Shown: piece after piece, positions 23,274 through 35,500 of the stretch | How the letters are laid out: every line of letters starts with the position of its first letter | Numbering within the stretch: position 1 is the first letter of the stretch | Origin: Eudorina sp. 2006-703-Eu-15 | Lineage: Eukaryota; Chlorophyta; Chlorophyceae; Chlamydomonadales; Volvocaceae | Assembly (NCBI GenBank): GCA_003117195.1 | Contig: BDSI01000073.1 | Coordinates: forward strand, 496,001 to 560,000 | Reading direction: 5' to 3' | Length of the DNA: 64,000 nucleotides | Notes under the pieces: generated by a model | Database searches by the model: none | Told to the model about the DNA's origin: nothing | What the model saw: only the letters and a program-made list of their open reading frames with translations | Translations under genes and position numbers: made by a program

Positions 23274-26200
23274 GCGCACGGCAGCTTATGACACGCGGGC
23301 GGAGGCTGTGCGGCTGCGGTTCAGCTCCTGGCAACACGCCGTTTGCGGCTGCCGCCTATCGGTCAACGGTCGTCGCTTGGCGTTTCACTTCAACAGTTGG
23401 CTGCCTGCAGCTGGTCCCAGGGCGGACTCGGGGAGCTCTCGCTAGAGTCCGCCCTTCCCCCCAGCGCGCTATCCTCCCCCCCCCCCGCCCAATTGCCACG
23501 CACTTGCGCACGAAGTCCACATCCACCTCCTGCGCGTACTCCTTCAGCTCGAGTAGCACCTGGGAGGCCGGGGCAGAGACCGAGGGAGGGGTAGGGACAG
23601 AGAGCAAGGCAGAAGCAGGGGCAGAGGCGGGGGAGGGGTCGAGCACAAGGGCGAGGCATGCACTGGCCCTGGCGGCGACATGTGGGTGCTGGCTATCGTC
23701 ACAGGCCAAACCCAGATCCCAAAAGCGCAAGACCCCGGAACCCATGCAATGGTATTTGCATGGGGTACCTGCATGGGTCCCGACATTCGTTCTTCGCTTT
23801 GCGACAGAAACGATGGCAGTGCCCTGTCGGTGCGCCCCTAGTTAGCCGAGCACCCCCTTCTTCTGGAGATGTCCCAGGTCTGCTGCCCGCCCTACTACAG
23901 TTGTGTCCAGGTCTGCTGCCCGCCCCGCACACCTGGTCGATGTTCTTGTCCGAGGCCAGCCGGATCATGATCTCCAGCTTCTCCATCTTGACGTACAGCG
24001 GGTCATTGTACTTGCAGAAGAACACCTGCAATGTTGCACCAGGGGCGCACCAAGGAGGGTTTGCAGCGACGCTTCCGCACCTCACGTCCACTTCATTATT
24101 GTGCCCCCGAAACACTGGACAGCCTACAGCCTCCTGGCTTCATATCCAAGCCTGTCCAAAGCGTTTCGGCTCCATCGCGCTCTGATCCCATGCCATTTGC
24201 ACCCGGCAGCGACGACCCTCAACCGGCCTAGAACCCCAAACCAAATGGTCCGACGTCCCAGCCGCCCCAAGCCGCCCCTCCCACCTTGACCTCGTTGGCC
24301 AGAATGGCCGGCCGCCGCTGCACGATCAGGTTGATGTTGCGCAGCGCCACGTACTGCACCTCCGGCTCGGCGGCCAGCAGGGTCACCAGCGGCGGCGCCA
24401 TCTTCTTGCTCCAGGCCTTGATGGTCTCCTCGCCGCCGCCCGGGCCCAGCGCCACCACGTCCATGCAGCGCAGGATCACCTGCAGCAGGAGGAGCCAGGG
24501 GCGGGGGTCAGGATCATGGGCCAGGGACAGGGACCAGGATACGGGTGAGGGTTTCAAGGAGGTAAGGTCAGGCCCGCTAAGAAGGTTCGCGTGGGGGACA
24601 GGCGCTCTGGATCGTGTTGTAGTAGAGGAGGCCGAGAAGGGGGCAGAAGGCGTTGGCCAAGTCGTTGAACCGGATGGGGTGCGCTTAGTTCAGGATCCCT
24701 GACCCGATACGCGTCAAAGGTGTCACGCAACTAGAGGCCCGAGTAGGAAATAAGGCATCGCCCCAGCAAGCCCGGTTACGTACGAGGGCTTACAGGCCAA
24801 CCCAGCGAGGAAACGCAGCGAGCCGACGACCGCGCGTCCTAGTGCGGCCGATGTTTCGCTTTGGAACCCCAGCCCCCAGCCTGCACCACCACATCTCCCT
24901 GCCATGGGCAGAACGAACCAGAACGAACCACATGACCCGGCCGGCCCGCGCGCACCTTGACCGCCGACAGGACCACCGCCGAGTTGACGTGCTGCAGGCG
25001 AGGCAGCACACGCTCCGCGATCTTCTCCGCGTCCCGCGGGTCGCGAGTGTCGTACGCGGCCAGAGAGTCCAGGATGAACACCTGCACGATGCGGGGAACG
25101 AAGGTCGGGGACGACGGGCGGTGCTCGTCCAGCACTGGGCAGGAGCCCCAACAAGAAGCCCATCGGGCAAGGCCGCGCTCATTGGGCGAGGACACACTTT
25201 GACAATCAAACAGACCTTGCGGCCGTTTTGCACGCAAGACCTCTCGTTCCCCCTGGTACGTCAATGCTCATCCATGCGAGAGAGATCCGTTTGAACGTTG
25301 CCACAGGATCCGGCCTCGCGCCGCGGCGCCAGCTTTTCGGTCGCCAGCTTATTGGTCAAGCTATCTGGGTTTAGGATGGTGAAAAGGAGGGTGGCTCGAG
25401 TGTGCTGGGTAGGCCACAGCCCGCCGCCCTCAACGGCTGCCAGCGTCCGTCATCGGCCTGTGCCCCCATCCATCACGAAGTACAACACGTCAAGGGCGCC
25501 GGTATCTCCGTCCGTGTTGGAGGGACGCCGCCACCAAGCACTGCCACCGCTGCTGCGCCACAGCTGCTGCTCAGGGCGCAGCGGTCGCGGAGGTTCCGGC
25601 AACGGCCGCTGCCGCGGCCGCTGCTCCTGCAACTGCGAACGTCAGCTGCGGCCCGCTCGTCGCCAAGCAGATGCGCAATGACGCTGCAGTGCCGCCCCCG
25701 CAAACGACCCCCGGGTCTTGCTGACTGCGGCGTTTCGTCCGCGCCGCTGCGGCTGTGGGTCGCTGTGTCGCTGGTCTCGGTACGACTGTGCTCCAACAGG
25801 ACTTTAGGCTCTCCTCCGCAGTGCTATCGCAGCGTCTTTTTATCCTCTTGGAGCCGTCGGGGACACCTGTCGGCTGAGGCCCCACCCCTCAACCCAGACG
25901 ACGCAGAGCCCCCACGATCTGACCGCCCGCTGCTGCGCTTGCGCCCGCAGCCTCGGCCATACCGCGTTTCCCTTTCCTGGACCGTTCTGGACCCTCCGGC
26001 TGACACCCACCTGGCCCCACTCTGTGCACTCGTTCAGCGCCGCCAGCAGCTTGTTGAGCGTCTGGGTCGTCATCTGCAGCAGGTCCTTGCCGCCGCTGCC
26101 AGCGAGCTCCTGTATCTCCTGCGCTCCGGGAAGAACGGGAGGATTGGGAGGAATGGGAAGAACCCCATGCAGTACTGGGTCGAGCCAACCCACCCTGTGC

Positions 26201-27890
26201 TGACTGCCCTGAGATAAGGCGGGATGACTCGGAGGCGCTCCGCCGTGTGTGGGGCCCGCGGATGGGAGGCACGGTGCTTATCAGGTATCGCCAAGTGCAT
26301 AAGCGACCCGACCGTCGGCGCACGTTTTCTCTTCGCTCGAACTCAACCCTGCTCATGGGATTTACCACTTCAGAGGTGTGCTCACAGGACCCGGAGACCA
26401 TCCGCAACCATTTTGCCCGTCATCCCCATGAGTTGACCCACATCATCGCAGGCGATGCCCATGCCGGCGGCCGCCCCGTCATTCCTGGGGCGTTATGGGT
26501 TAGGATACCTGCTTGCATCCATCCTGGCACCCACCCTCAACGCCGGCCGAGCGCCCGCGGCAATCGCACCTGCAGCGCTGCCAGCGCGTTCGCCACCACC
26601 ATTGGGTTGGCGTCGCTGAGCATTTCCTGCAACGGACAGGCAGGGGCCCGTGTCAAATCTCTGAGGCGCGCTACGTATCGGCCCCCCCCCGAAACCCCCG
26701 AGTGGCGCACGCGCGCTCAATCGGCCTTGGCTCGCCCCGCTGCCTCCGTCCAACGACGCTCCTCTCCGCTCATGCGCTTAAGAGATGCCCTCTCAATGTG
26801 GCAACCCCCGACGTTTCCCCTCCCTGACTTGCGTGTCGCGCTCCCGCACGCCCAGAACCTTTGCCGCGAACAGAGCTCTCGACAGCACCCCACTGGAGTC
26901 GACAGCACCCCACGTTTTCCTCCCCGGACGGCGTGTCAGCCCCCAACCCGGCCCTGCGGCCCCACCCGCAGCATGTCCAGGAAGCCGCGGTCCTCCACAA
27001 GCTCCGGGTTGATGTCGTACAGTTTAGCAACGCAGATCGCGGCCGTCTTGCGCACGTACGGGTCATCATCCTGAGCACCGGGTGGCCGGGTAGGTCACGG
27101 AGGCCGAGAGCGCGGCAAGAGTTCATGGAAACGGGACGTCAGGCCGGACCCTGACGTGGCACAGCCATTAATGTTGCTGAACGCCACACGCGATGGATGG
27201 ATAACAATTGCGCAGCACGCCGCGGCGTTCGGAAGGTCCACCGGGGCTTCGGAGTTCTTACCTTGAGGCAGCGCTGCAGTGGGTCGCACAGGTACTCGGT
27301 GATTTTGTCAACGCGGATGCATCCCATGGTGCGCACAGCCAGCGCACGGATCAGGGGATTGGGATCTTGGGAGTCCTGGTACAGCGGGAGGGACGGGGGT
27401 GTGGGTTCCCACTCGACGACGTACTACGAGTCAGAGGACCTCCACAGACCATGCCCGGTGATGCCGATCCCCTCACACCCGGTGACAGCTCCCTAGACGA
27501 TATGTCGATTCCCCTTCCCTCCCGTCCTTATGCACCTTCACGAAAGTGTTAACAGCCATAATCGCCAGGTCCGGTTGCGTCTTTGCGTAGTTGATGAGAT
27601 AGAGGTACACAAGCTTTTTTAGCTCCAGGTCGTCAGTTTGCATACAGTTGACCACGTCGGGAAAGAGCATCGACACATCCTTCCCCACGGTCATAGCTGC
27701 GATAACTTTCTTCACGGCATCCTTCTTCTTCGGTCGGTCGAGGCTCCTGAGCTCTTCCTTGAGCTCATGGATCTCACCTGTAAGCCAAGGAGAGGCGACC
27801 AGAAGGTGATCGCGCGCGATGAAACTTGCTATCTTCTCCCAACTGCTCCTCACCTCTTTTGGTCGTAGAGAAATATTTACCGTCAGACAT
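16157..27890 (-). CDS. Beta-adaptin, large subunit of AP-1/AP-2 clathrin adaptor
   Basis: Large subunit of the heterotetrameric adaptor that links cargo and clathrin at the trans-Golgi/endosome or plasma membrane; the sequence alone does not decide AP-1 from AP-2. 23 exons: 27890-27854, 27777-27536, 27375-27262, 27070-26966, 26626-26570, 26118-26011, 25081-24956, 24479-24285, 24025-23933, 23559-23504, 22534-22405, 22193-22126, 21772-21649, 20934-20764, 20453-20253, 19718-19505, 19214-18982, 18769-18701, 18348-18211, 17862-17767, 17310-17203, 16823-16758, 16282-16157. They sum to 2877 nt = 958 aa in one frame, with GT-AG borders throughout. The N-terminus [19 protein letters not shown] and the armadillo-type trunk ([50 protein letters not shown]) are strongly conserved. 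The Ala-rich hinge (about residues 610-760) has a clathrin-box-like GDLLDLSDV. The ear domain ends [13 protein letters not shown]. Introns contain long (GT)n and polypurine tracts. Confidence 0.95.
19975..20180. repeat. Polypyrimidine tract in a beta-adaptin intron
   Basis: About 200 bp of CCCTCCTT-type sequence on the plus strand, that is polypurine in the transcript's sense, lying between the exons at 20253 and 19718. Such mirror-like purine tracts can form triplex DNA. Similar tracts occur in CSN4 introns at 53500-53640 and 56470-56545. Confidence 0.8.
22600..22640. repeat. (GT)n microsatellite in a beta-adaptin intron
   Basis: About 20 uninterrupted GT units upstream (in transcript order) of the exon at 22534-22405. 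A shorter GT run lies at 21977-21999. Confidence 0.95.
23196..23271. repeat. (GT)~38 microsatellite in a beta-adaptin intron
   Basis: An uninterrupted GT tract of about 76 bp in the intron between exons 23559-23504 and 22534-22405. It creates long artificial poly-Cys/Val and poly-Thr/His reading frames on the two strands. Confidence 0.95.
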
Positions 27891-28592
27891 GTTCCAGGAT
27901 TTATCAAGGTATCGTTAGAGGGGCCCCAGGCCCCTATGCAAACTCCTGGATGCCAAGGGCAGGTGTAGCAAGAATGCGAAAGAAGTTTGCAATGTACATG
28001 ATAATTCCTACTCGGGGGCGAGCTCCTTGAATGACATGTCATTTCCCTCGACGTCTACGGTATGGACGACTCCGTTACTGCAGGACAATGCCAACCGAAA
28101 CGCACAACCGCACAGTACTCGAAAGCCTCAAGGATGCAGTGGTTGACAAAAGGTTTTCGTGCATTTTCGGTTCGGGTCAAAAATTGAATCCTATGCTTCC
28201 GTTAGTCCTGGCAGAGGAAATCCCTCTTTCCTCTTGAAGTGGAATGCGCCCAGACTACCAAAGGGCTTTGAATTGTCAAACTGAGTCGAAGCTCCTGACG
28301 ATACTTAAAGCCGGTGGCCTTACCTCATGGCCTAAGTTGCAGTTCCGAAGCCGGGACCCTCCTCAATCAAAGCTGCCTAACGTTGCGATCGCAGCAGGAA
28401 TACGCCCATTTGGTCCTTAAAAAGCCTTCAGCAGCCGACCTGGTGGAAATGAACAATGGGGGCCGAGACGACCCATGGGACGGCACCGGCCGCCACCCTG
28501 ATGATTTCCAGCCGGCGCCAATGCCCACAGCTTCTCAAAAGCGCATTTCGCGCGGGGATACTTTAAGTCACCGCCCAACCTTGCCATCCCGA
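27891..28592. promoter_or_regulatory. Shared upstream region of divergent beta-adaptin and beta-mannosidase
   Basis: About 700 bp separates the two start codons, which face away from each other, so both promoters and 5' leaders must lie here. I see no convincing TATA box or other named element. The plus-strand frame stays open upstream of the beta-mannosidase ATG (from 28314), but the signal peptide starts at 28593. Confidence 0.45.
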
Positions 28593-31500
28593 ATGTGCGC
28601 AGTTGCCGTCCCCGCCGCCAGGATTGTAGCGTTCTTCGCGCTTTTTACGGTGGTAGCGCTGGTGCGCCCCATCCAAGGGGCAGCTTCCGCCGCCGCCGCC
28701 TCTGGCTCGCGTCAGCTGCGCAGCACCTCCACTGCAAGCTCGCCTCCCACCTTCCCTTCCGACAACGCCACTACGCCGACCACAGCACCACCGCCTGTCG
28801 CTTCCGCCTCCAACGCCTCCGTTCCAGCCGCCTCACCTTGCCAAGCGCAACCAACGTCCTGTGCTTGCCGCGGCGGCTGCTGCTGCCTGCTACTGCCCAA
28901 CAGCAACAGCAGCAGCCAGGCCGCGACCTGCACTCCGTGGCCCACTGGCGTCGGTGATGACGCCGCCGACATCGAGGGCGCGTCCGCCTGCTCCGCCGCC
29001 GCAGCGCCCCCCGCCGCCGCGGCGCCCGCCCCCGCCGAGGCCCCCGCCGCGCCGGCGGCGCCTGGGGCCTCCTACGTGGGCACCCTGGAGCTATCCGGTC
29101 CCTCCGGGCCCTCCTGGAGCCTCTCGAACGCCAACGGCAGCGTGGCGAACCTGGCGGCGGCGGTGCCCGGTTACCCACTGGAGACCCTTCGTGAGGCCGG
29201 GCTGCTGGGCGCGCCCGCCAACGACCCGCGCAGCGATCCGCTGTACAGGTATAGGCGGCGCAGCGCAGTGCAGTGCAGTGCAGCGCAGTGCAGTGCAGTG
29301 CAGTGCAGTGCAGTGCAGTGCAGTGCAGTGCAGCGCAGCGCAGTGCAGTGCAGTGCAGCGCAGCGCAGTGCAGTGCAGCGCAGTGCAGTGCAGTGCAGCG
29401 CACGTTGCCCTGCCGCGTGTAACGATCGCTTGTCGCCGTGCCCTGCTGTGCTATGCTGTGCTGTGCTGTCCCATGCTGTGCCGTGATGTGGTCGTAAGCT
29501 TTTATTTGGACTACAGCAGGAAGGCACTCGCACGACGCGGCTGTGAGCGTGTGTGGAGGTGGGGGACCGGCGAAGCTGTGTCACGGGGAGCCGGGCACAA
29601 TGTGCACAGCAATTACGTACCCGCTTGCGCCGAGCGCTGCCTGCCGTACAATGTCGTGCATTGCCGTACTGTACTGCCCGTACCTTTGCCGCCATTTTAC
29701 ACGCACGTAGGTTCAACGATGTGAGGTTCCAGTGGGTCGCGATGGACACCTGGACGCTGTCGACGGCCTTCGCGGTGCCGCCGCCCCCGGGCGAGGGCGA
29801 GGGGGGGAGCGCGGCTGGGGGCCCGCCGGCGGCCGCGGCCGCGGCCGCGGACGCCGGGGGCGGCGCGGCGGGGACGGGCGTCGGCGTCGGCGACGACGGC
29901 TGCGGCTGGGACTTGGTTCTGGAGGGCGTCGATACGGTGGCGGACGTGCTGCTCAACGGCCGGGTGCTGGGCCAGGTCAAGAACTTCCACAGGCGGGTCC
30001 CTCCCTTTCCTGGCAGGGCTGGCAGGGTTTCTCCAGGGAGGGTGCCTCCAGCAGCAGGTTTGCGTGGACTCCAGGGGGAGCTGCGCTGAGGCAGGGTCGC
30101 TCCAGGGGGGAAGGGGTTGCGCCAGCAGGTTTTACGGTCTGCGGTGCTGCCAGGAAGGTTGCCCCAGAGCGGGTCGGCCTTAGAGCGGGTCGGCCTTGGA
30201 GCGTGTCGGGAGTTCTGGAATGATGTGTTTACGATGCGTAGGGGGCATACCACATACGGTACATGCGGGGGCATGCCGGGGCATGCGGGGGCATGCGGGG
30301 GCATGCGGGGAGGTGGACGCGCGTGGGGTTGCACGGGGGGCCGCCAAGGCGGGTGCCTTTCCTAAACACAGCCGCCAGGGCTGAAAATCCGATGGGACCC
30401 CAAAGAGGATGGCTCCCTCTCCACGTCTCCAGGTTCCCTGGAGCGGGGCGTGTCCCGGTAACGGTCCGGTTGTACTGCCGCTGTGCGGTATCGGCCGTGT
30501 GGGCAGTGTCGGTGTCCCACCAATCCCGCAACACACTCCACGGAGCTGGGTGCCTTAGCAACCAAAACATCCACATATCCTCTCCACAGGTCGTACCGGC
30601 TGGATGTACGGCACATTCTCCGGCCCCCGAACGGTGGTCTGAACGACCTGTCCATCGTGCTGCATCCAGCGGTGCCGTATGTACGGCAGCAGGCGGCGTC
30701 GTACCCGTACCCGATGCCGTCCAACACGGTACGTTGCGGCCGCTGCTGGGCGCTGCTTGGGCGCAGATAGAGCGTCTCCCATTGCCCACGACCCGCCGCT
30801 CTCCACGAGCCCCTGGGTTACACACTTGCTGCCTCTGACCCGTGGGTCACGGCGGCCTTCATGGGACGGTGGTTGGAGGCCCACTGACCCATGGGTCACG
30901 TCGTGGCTCCGTGCAGGCCCCCGGCTCCTTCGGCCAATTCAGCTTCATCCGAAAGCCTGCCTCCGATCTGGGCTGGGACTGGGGACCCGCCTTCGCGCCC
31001 GCGGGCGTGCACGGCGCCGTACGACTGGTGCGGTACTGCACGCCGTACGTCACAGGTACGGGTCGAGATGCCAGCGATCTGCGGGCCGCGGCACCCTCCG
31101 TTCGTCCGATTGGTCCTGCAACCAATCCGTTGAGTTTATCCCTGCAGCGGACCATCGGTTTCTACGCTTCCGCGATGCCGCTTCCCAATCCATTCTTACT
31201 AAGGAAGTTACAGTGGACCCCGCGGGTCATCGGTGACAGCCAAAGCCTCCCAATCGTTGAGAATGCATGAACGTTATTGCGGCGGACCCCAAACGGGGTT
31301 GATCGGTCGGTGCCTGCCTAGTGCCCACCAGAAAACAAGAGACCCCTGCGGGTTGCAATATGTACGGGAAGCACATGTACGGGATCGCCAACGTTTGACG
31401 CTGGTCGGTATGGATCCTGAGCCGGCGACCCGTGGGTCACACGCGCGCCTGACGGCCCGACCCGCCGGCCCCGCACCTACCCGTGACGGCGGCGGCGGCG

Positions 31501-32559
31501 GCAGGCCTGCACGTCGTTCAGCAGCTGCACGGCGCCGGGGGGTCCGGGCCACCATCCGACGGCGGCGCAGCCGCCGACGCCGCCGACGGCGACTACAGGA
31601 CCCCGGGAAGCGGCTCCATAAGCCTCATTCTGGAGACGGCGGTCTGGGTGCCGCCACCGCCGCTTCCGCCGCCGCCGCCGCCGCCTGGGGGCTCCGCGTC
31701 GTCGTCGTCATCGTCGTCGACATCCTCGGCGGCGGCGGCGGCGCCGCCGCCACTGGTGGTGGTTCTGGAGCTTCGCGAGCCGGGGGGAAGCGGCGGCGGC
31801 GGCGGCGGTGGCGATGGCCGGCTGATCGCCCGAGTGGAGGAGCCGCTGACGGCACCATCGAGCCTCGAGGAAGGGATCACCCGTTACGTGATTTCGTCGG
31901 TGGGTCGTTGGGAGCGGTGGGTCGTTGGGATCCAGCCGTACATGTGTGTCGAGCGCCGTACCGACCTGTGCTAGCCATGATGGTGTTTCCAAGAAGGTAG
32001 TAGTGCTTTCATCTTCGCCAGTTTTACAATGCTTCCGAGGTGAAATGCATCTACAGAAAGGGCGGAAACACGTGAAGGCCTTGGAAGCATGCAGGGGGTG
32101 TACGGTGTAGGTAGGGAACTTGTGCACATCCGACCTGGCAAAGAAGTCTCCCTTTGGAAGTCTCTCTTTGGAAGTCTCTCTTTGGAAGTCTCTCTTTGGA
32201 AGTCTCTCTTTGGAAGTCTCTCTTTGGAAGTCTCTCTTTGGAAGTCTCTCTTTGTGTACGGTGTGCGTGTGCGCGTGTGCATGATGATGTGCGTGTGTGC
32301 GTGTGCTTAGTAATGAAATCCGCCCGCGTGTGTGTTTGGCGAGGAAACCCGCCCCGACGTGTGTGTGTGTGTGCGCGTGTAAATACCCGTCGCAGATGAC
32401 GTTGGACGCGGCGGCGGTGCGGCTGTGGTGGCCGGTTGGTTTCGGAGACCAGCCCCTGTACATCTTGTCCGGCTGGGTCCAGCAGCAGCAGGCCGCGGCA
32501 TCGGGCTCCGAATCCGGATCCGGATTCGGCGGCAGCGGCCCGAACGCCAGCCAGCCAAC

Positions 32560-32592
<33 letters not shown>

Positions 32593-35500
32593 TGCTGGTA
32601 GTACAACTAGTACGGACACCACCTCCAGCGCCAGCACCAGCACCAGCACCAGGGCCACGGATGGGGCTACCAACACCACCGGTGGCGGGGCCAACAGCAC
32701 CTGGCAGTGGCAGCCGGCGGCGGGTACGGGGCCTCAGCTGCCGGTGAGTCGGCGTGTGGGTTTTCGCATCCTGGAACTGGTCACGGTTCCCCCGGAGGAC
32801 GCCATGGGGGAGCTGTCCAACCTGTACGGCAGCAAGAGCGGCGGTACGGCAGCAGACGCGTCGGGCATCGGCGCGCCCGCTCCGGCGACACCCGACTTCC
32901 CCAAAGGTGTGAGACGTGAGAGTGTCAATTTTCACCACATTTACTCGCATTTTCGTTAGGTTGCGCTTTATTTCGAGCCGTGTGTTCGCCCCGTTCTCCG
33001 ACTGCCCCCCTTACTGGCAGCGCCCAACGAGACGTTCTACTTCCGGGTGAACGGCGCGCCCGTGTTCGCGCGCGGCGCCAATCTGATTCCGCTGCACGTG
33101 CTGCACACCGACCCACGGGCCGGTACGGCGGAGGGCATCGCGGAGATGCTGGCGGCGGCGCTGGGCGCGGGCATGAATATGATCCGGGTGTGGTGAGCAG
33201 TTGAGGGCAGGGGAGGGTGGTCAAGGGAGGGAGGGTGATCGATCCGGTTTGAGCGGGCGGGCAGCCACCAGCCAGCATGTGAGGGCGCGTGTGGGGCGGG
33301 CGCGTGTGGGTCCAGCACAGGCAGGCGCATTGTTGGTGTGATGACGTGTGTCCACCGGACTTGCGACGGGGGGTCTCAAGATGAATAGGCAGACACCCGG
33401 GCTTTCGGTCTGCGGGGATGAGATAGCTCTTGGGTCTAGGGGCTCAACGCAAGAGCGTTCGCATCTACGGTTCGTGAGGAGGAGGTTGGGAAGCAGTTGA
33501 GGCAGTGCCCGCCGCCCCTACCTCGCGCGTCAGCACCGAGCCGTGCCGTGTCATGTGTTTTGGTCCGCAACCCCCGCACCTTACCCCCGCACTCCCGCGC
33601 ACAGGGGCGGCGGTCGGTACCAGCTGGACGAGCTGTACGACATGGCAGACGCGGCGGGTCTGCTGGTGTGGCAGGAGTTCATGTTCGCGTGTAACCCCTA
33701 CCCGAACACGCTGGACTTTCAGTTGGAGGTCGGTAGTTGATCGTTGGGCGATGGCAGTTGGCATTCGAGTTGGCATTTGGTTGTGTGGTCTGTGGTTGAC
33801 GATTCGTATCTTTCACCGATCCGTCGGTTAGGAAACAGAAACGGTTAGCTAACCGATGGATGGTTTCGAAATAATGAGTGGACATACTATTTTAGTCGAG
33901 AAACCTCCGACGGTGGTGTACTCGAGTTCCCGCACTTACCTGACCTGACCACCCACAGGTACAGCAAGAGGTCATGGAGCAAGTACGGCGCCTTGCGGGA
34001 CATCCCTCGGTGGCCATATGGGGCGGCAATAACGAGGTACGACAAGACTTTCTCTACGGCAGTACGGCAGTGTACGGCCTCGGACTGGCAGCAACGCCCT
34101 CGTACTATTTTTGTAATACACTGTTCGTTCCGAGATGAGTTGTCCCTGTAAATATGTCGTGATGGACTGCATGTGCTGCTGCCCGCCCGCCACCCCGCCC
34201 GCCACCCCGCCTGCCATCCCGTCCGCCCGCCCTTCACAGGTCGAGGCGAGCTTCGACTGGTTCCCCGAGACGCGCGCCAACAAGCAGCTGTACGCCTCCG
34301 ACTTTATGGACCTCTTCGTGGACCTCATCTACGGCTCACTCGTTGTACGGCGGCGTTGTAACACGTTGTACGGCCTCACTCGCTCGTGTGCTTGCTTGCT
34401 CTATCTCTTGAGGCAGTACGACACGGCATGGGGCGGGCGTGTCACGAGTGCGCCATCACGCCGAAGTTAGCGAGAGGACGGTGCTGACCCATCTATAGCC
34501 CTACTGGCCCCCGAGTAGATTGTCGACATAAACATAAAGAAAGAAGTTCCGACCTGTCACCGTTAAAGGCGAGGTCACAGCAGTTAGGATCTGAACAGGT
34601 CATCGGAACCCCCATTGCAACCGCCATTGCAACCGCCATTGCAACCAGCACCCCTAGATATGTTGCCCGCAGTCTAGGGTAGTGATTTTATTTTTAGGTG
34701 TTCTCAGTCACGCACGCCGGTCACGCCCCCGCGAACCCAAGGTGAAATCCATCTTCGCCCCAACGGCGGTGCCCTTCCGGCCCAACGGTGGCGGCGCGGC
34801 CATAAGTAAACCCTGCCTGCCCCCTTCCCCTCGTTCCGTCCGTCCCCCCTCCCTGGACAGCTGGATCCAGGGCGTCCGTACGTCGACAGCTCGCCCTCCA
34901 ACGGCCTCTACTCGAGATTGCCGTACATCAAGCGCTGGGGTGGTTCATGGGAAGCCCAGGCCGGGGACGTGCACTACTACAACTACGAGGTAGGTGGAAG
35001 TAGTCAGTGTCAGGTGTCATCGTTGTCCCTATTATTCGTACCATTTTGGACCGGATGCATTATTGCTGTACATGATACATACATGCGTGTAGTACCAGCA
35101 TTCTTTCATGGTTATCTGGAAAAAATGACTTACTACCATCTGCGGTTTTGACCTGATTGAAAGAAATCAAGTGAATTCGTGATGCCTCGTGGCTGTTCGG
35201 AAGGTCCATGATGACAATAGGAAGTAATTATGGGCGATACCCCCTAGCGAGTAGTGGGTGAAGGGGCCAGGGGCGGTCGGTGAGGCTTGAGGAGCTGATG
35301 CGCCGCTACTTGCCACCGGGGAACGTCCTTGGTGGCCCTACCTGTGCCCCTGTCCGTTCCACGTCTTACACGGCGCAGCGAATACCCGGCGGGGCCTCGT
35401 GGAATGTGGAACCGGGTATTCGCTGCGCTGTGTGATCACTTCGCTGCACGCTCATCAACCGCGTTCCGGAATACGGGATCCGTCCTGTGCGACGACGGCA

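Noticed and set aside
22781..23845. 354-codon plus-strand frame with a long Cys/Val run
   Set aside because: Created by the (GT)38 microsatellite in a beta-adaptin intron and crossing true exons on the other strand.
29260..29402. Coding continuation of beta-mannosidase exon 1 through the GCAGT repeat
   Set aside because: The conserved sequence resumes at 29711 after a GT-AG intron in correct phase; the repeat frame has no homology.
31708..32700. 330-codon minus-strand frame
   Set aside because: Antisense to beta-mannosidase exons 5 and 6 and a minisatellite.
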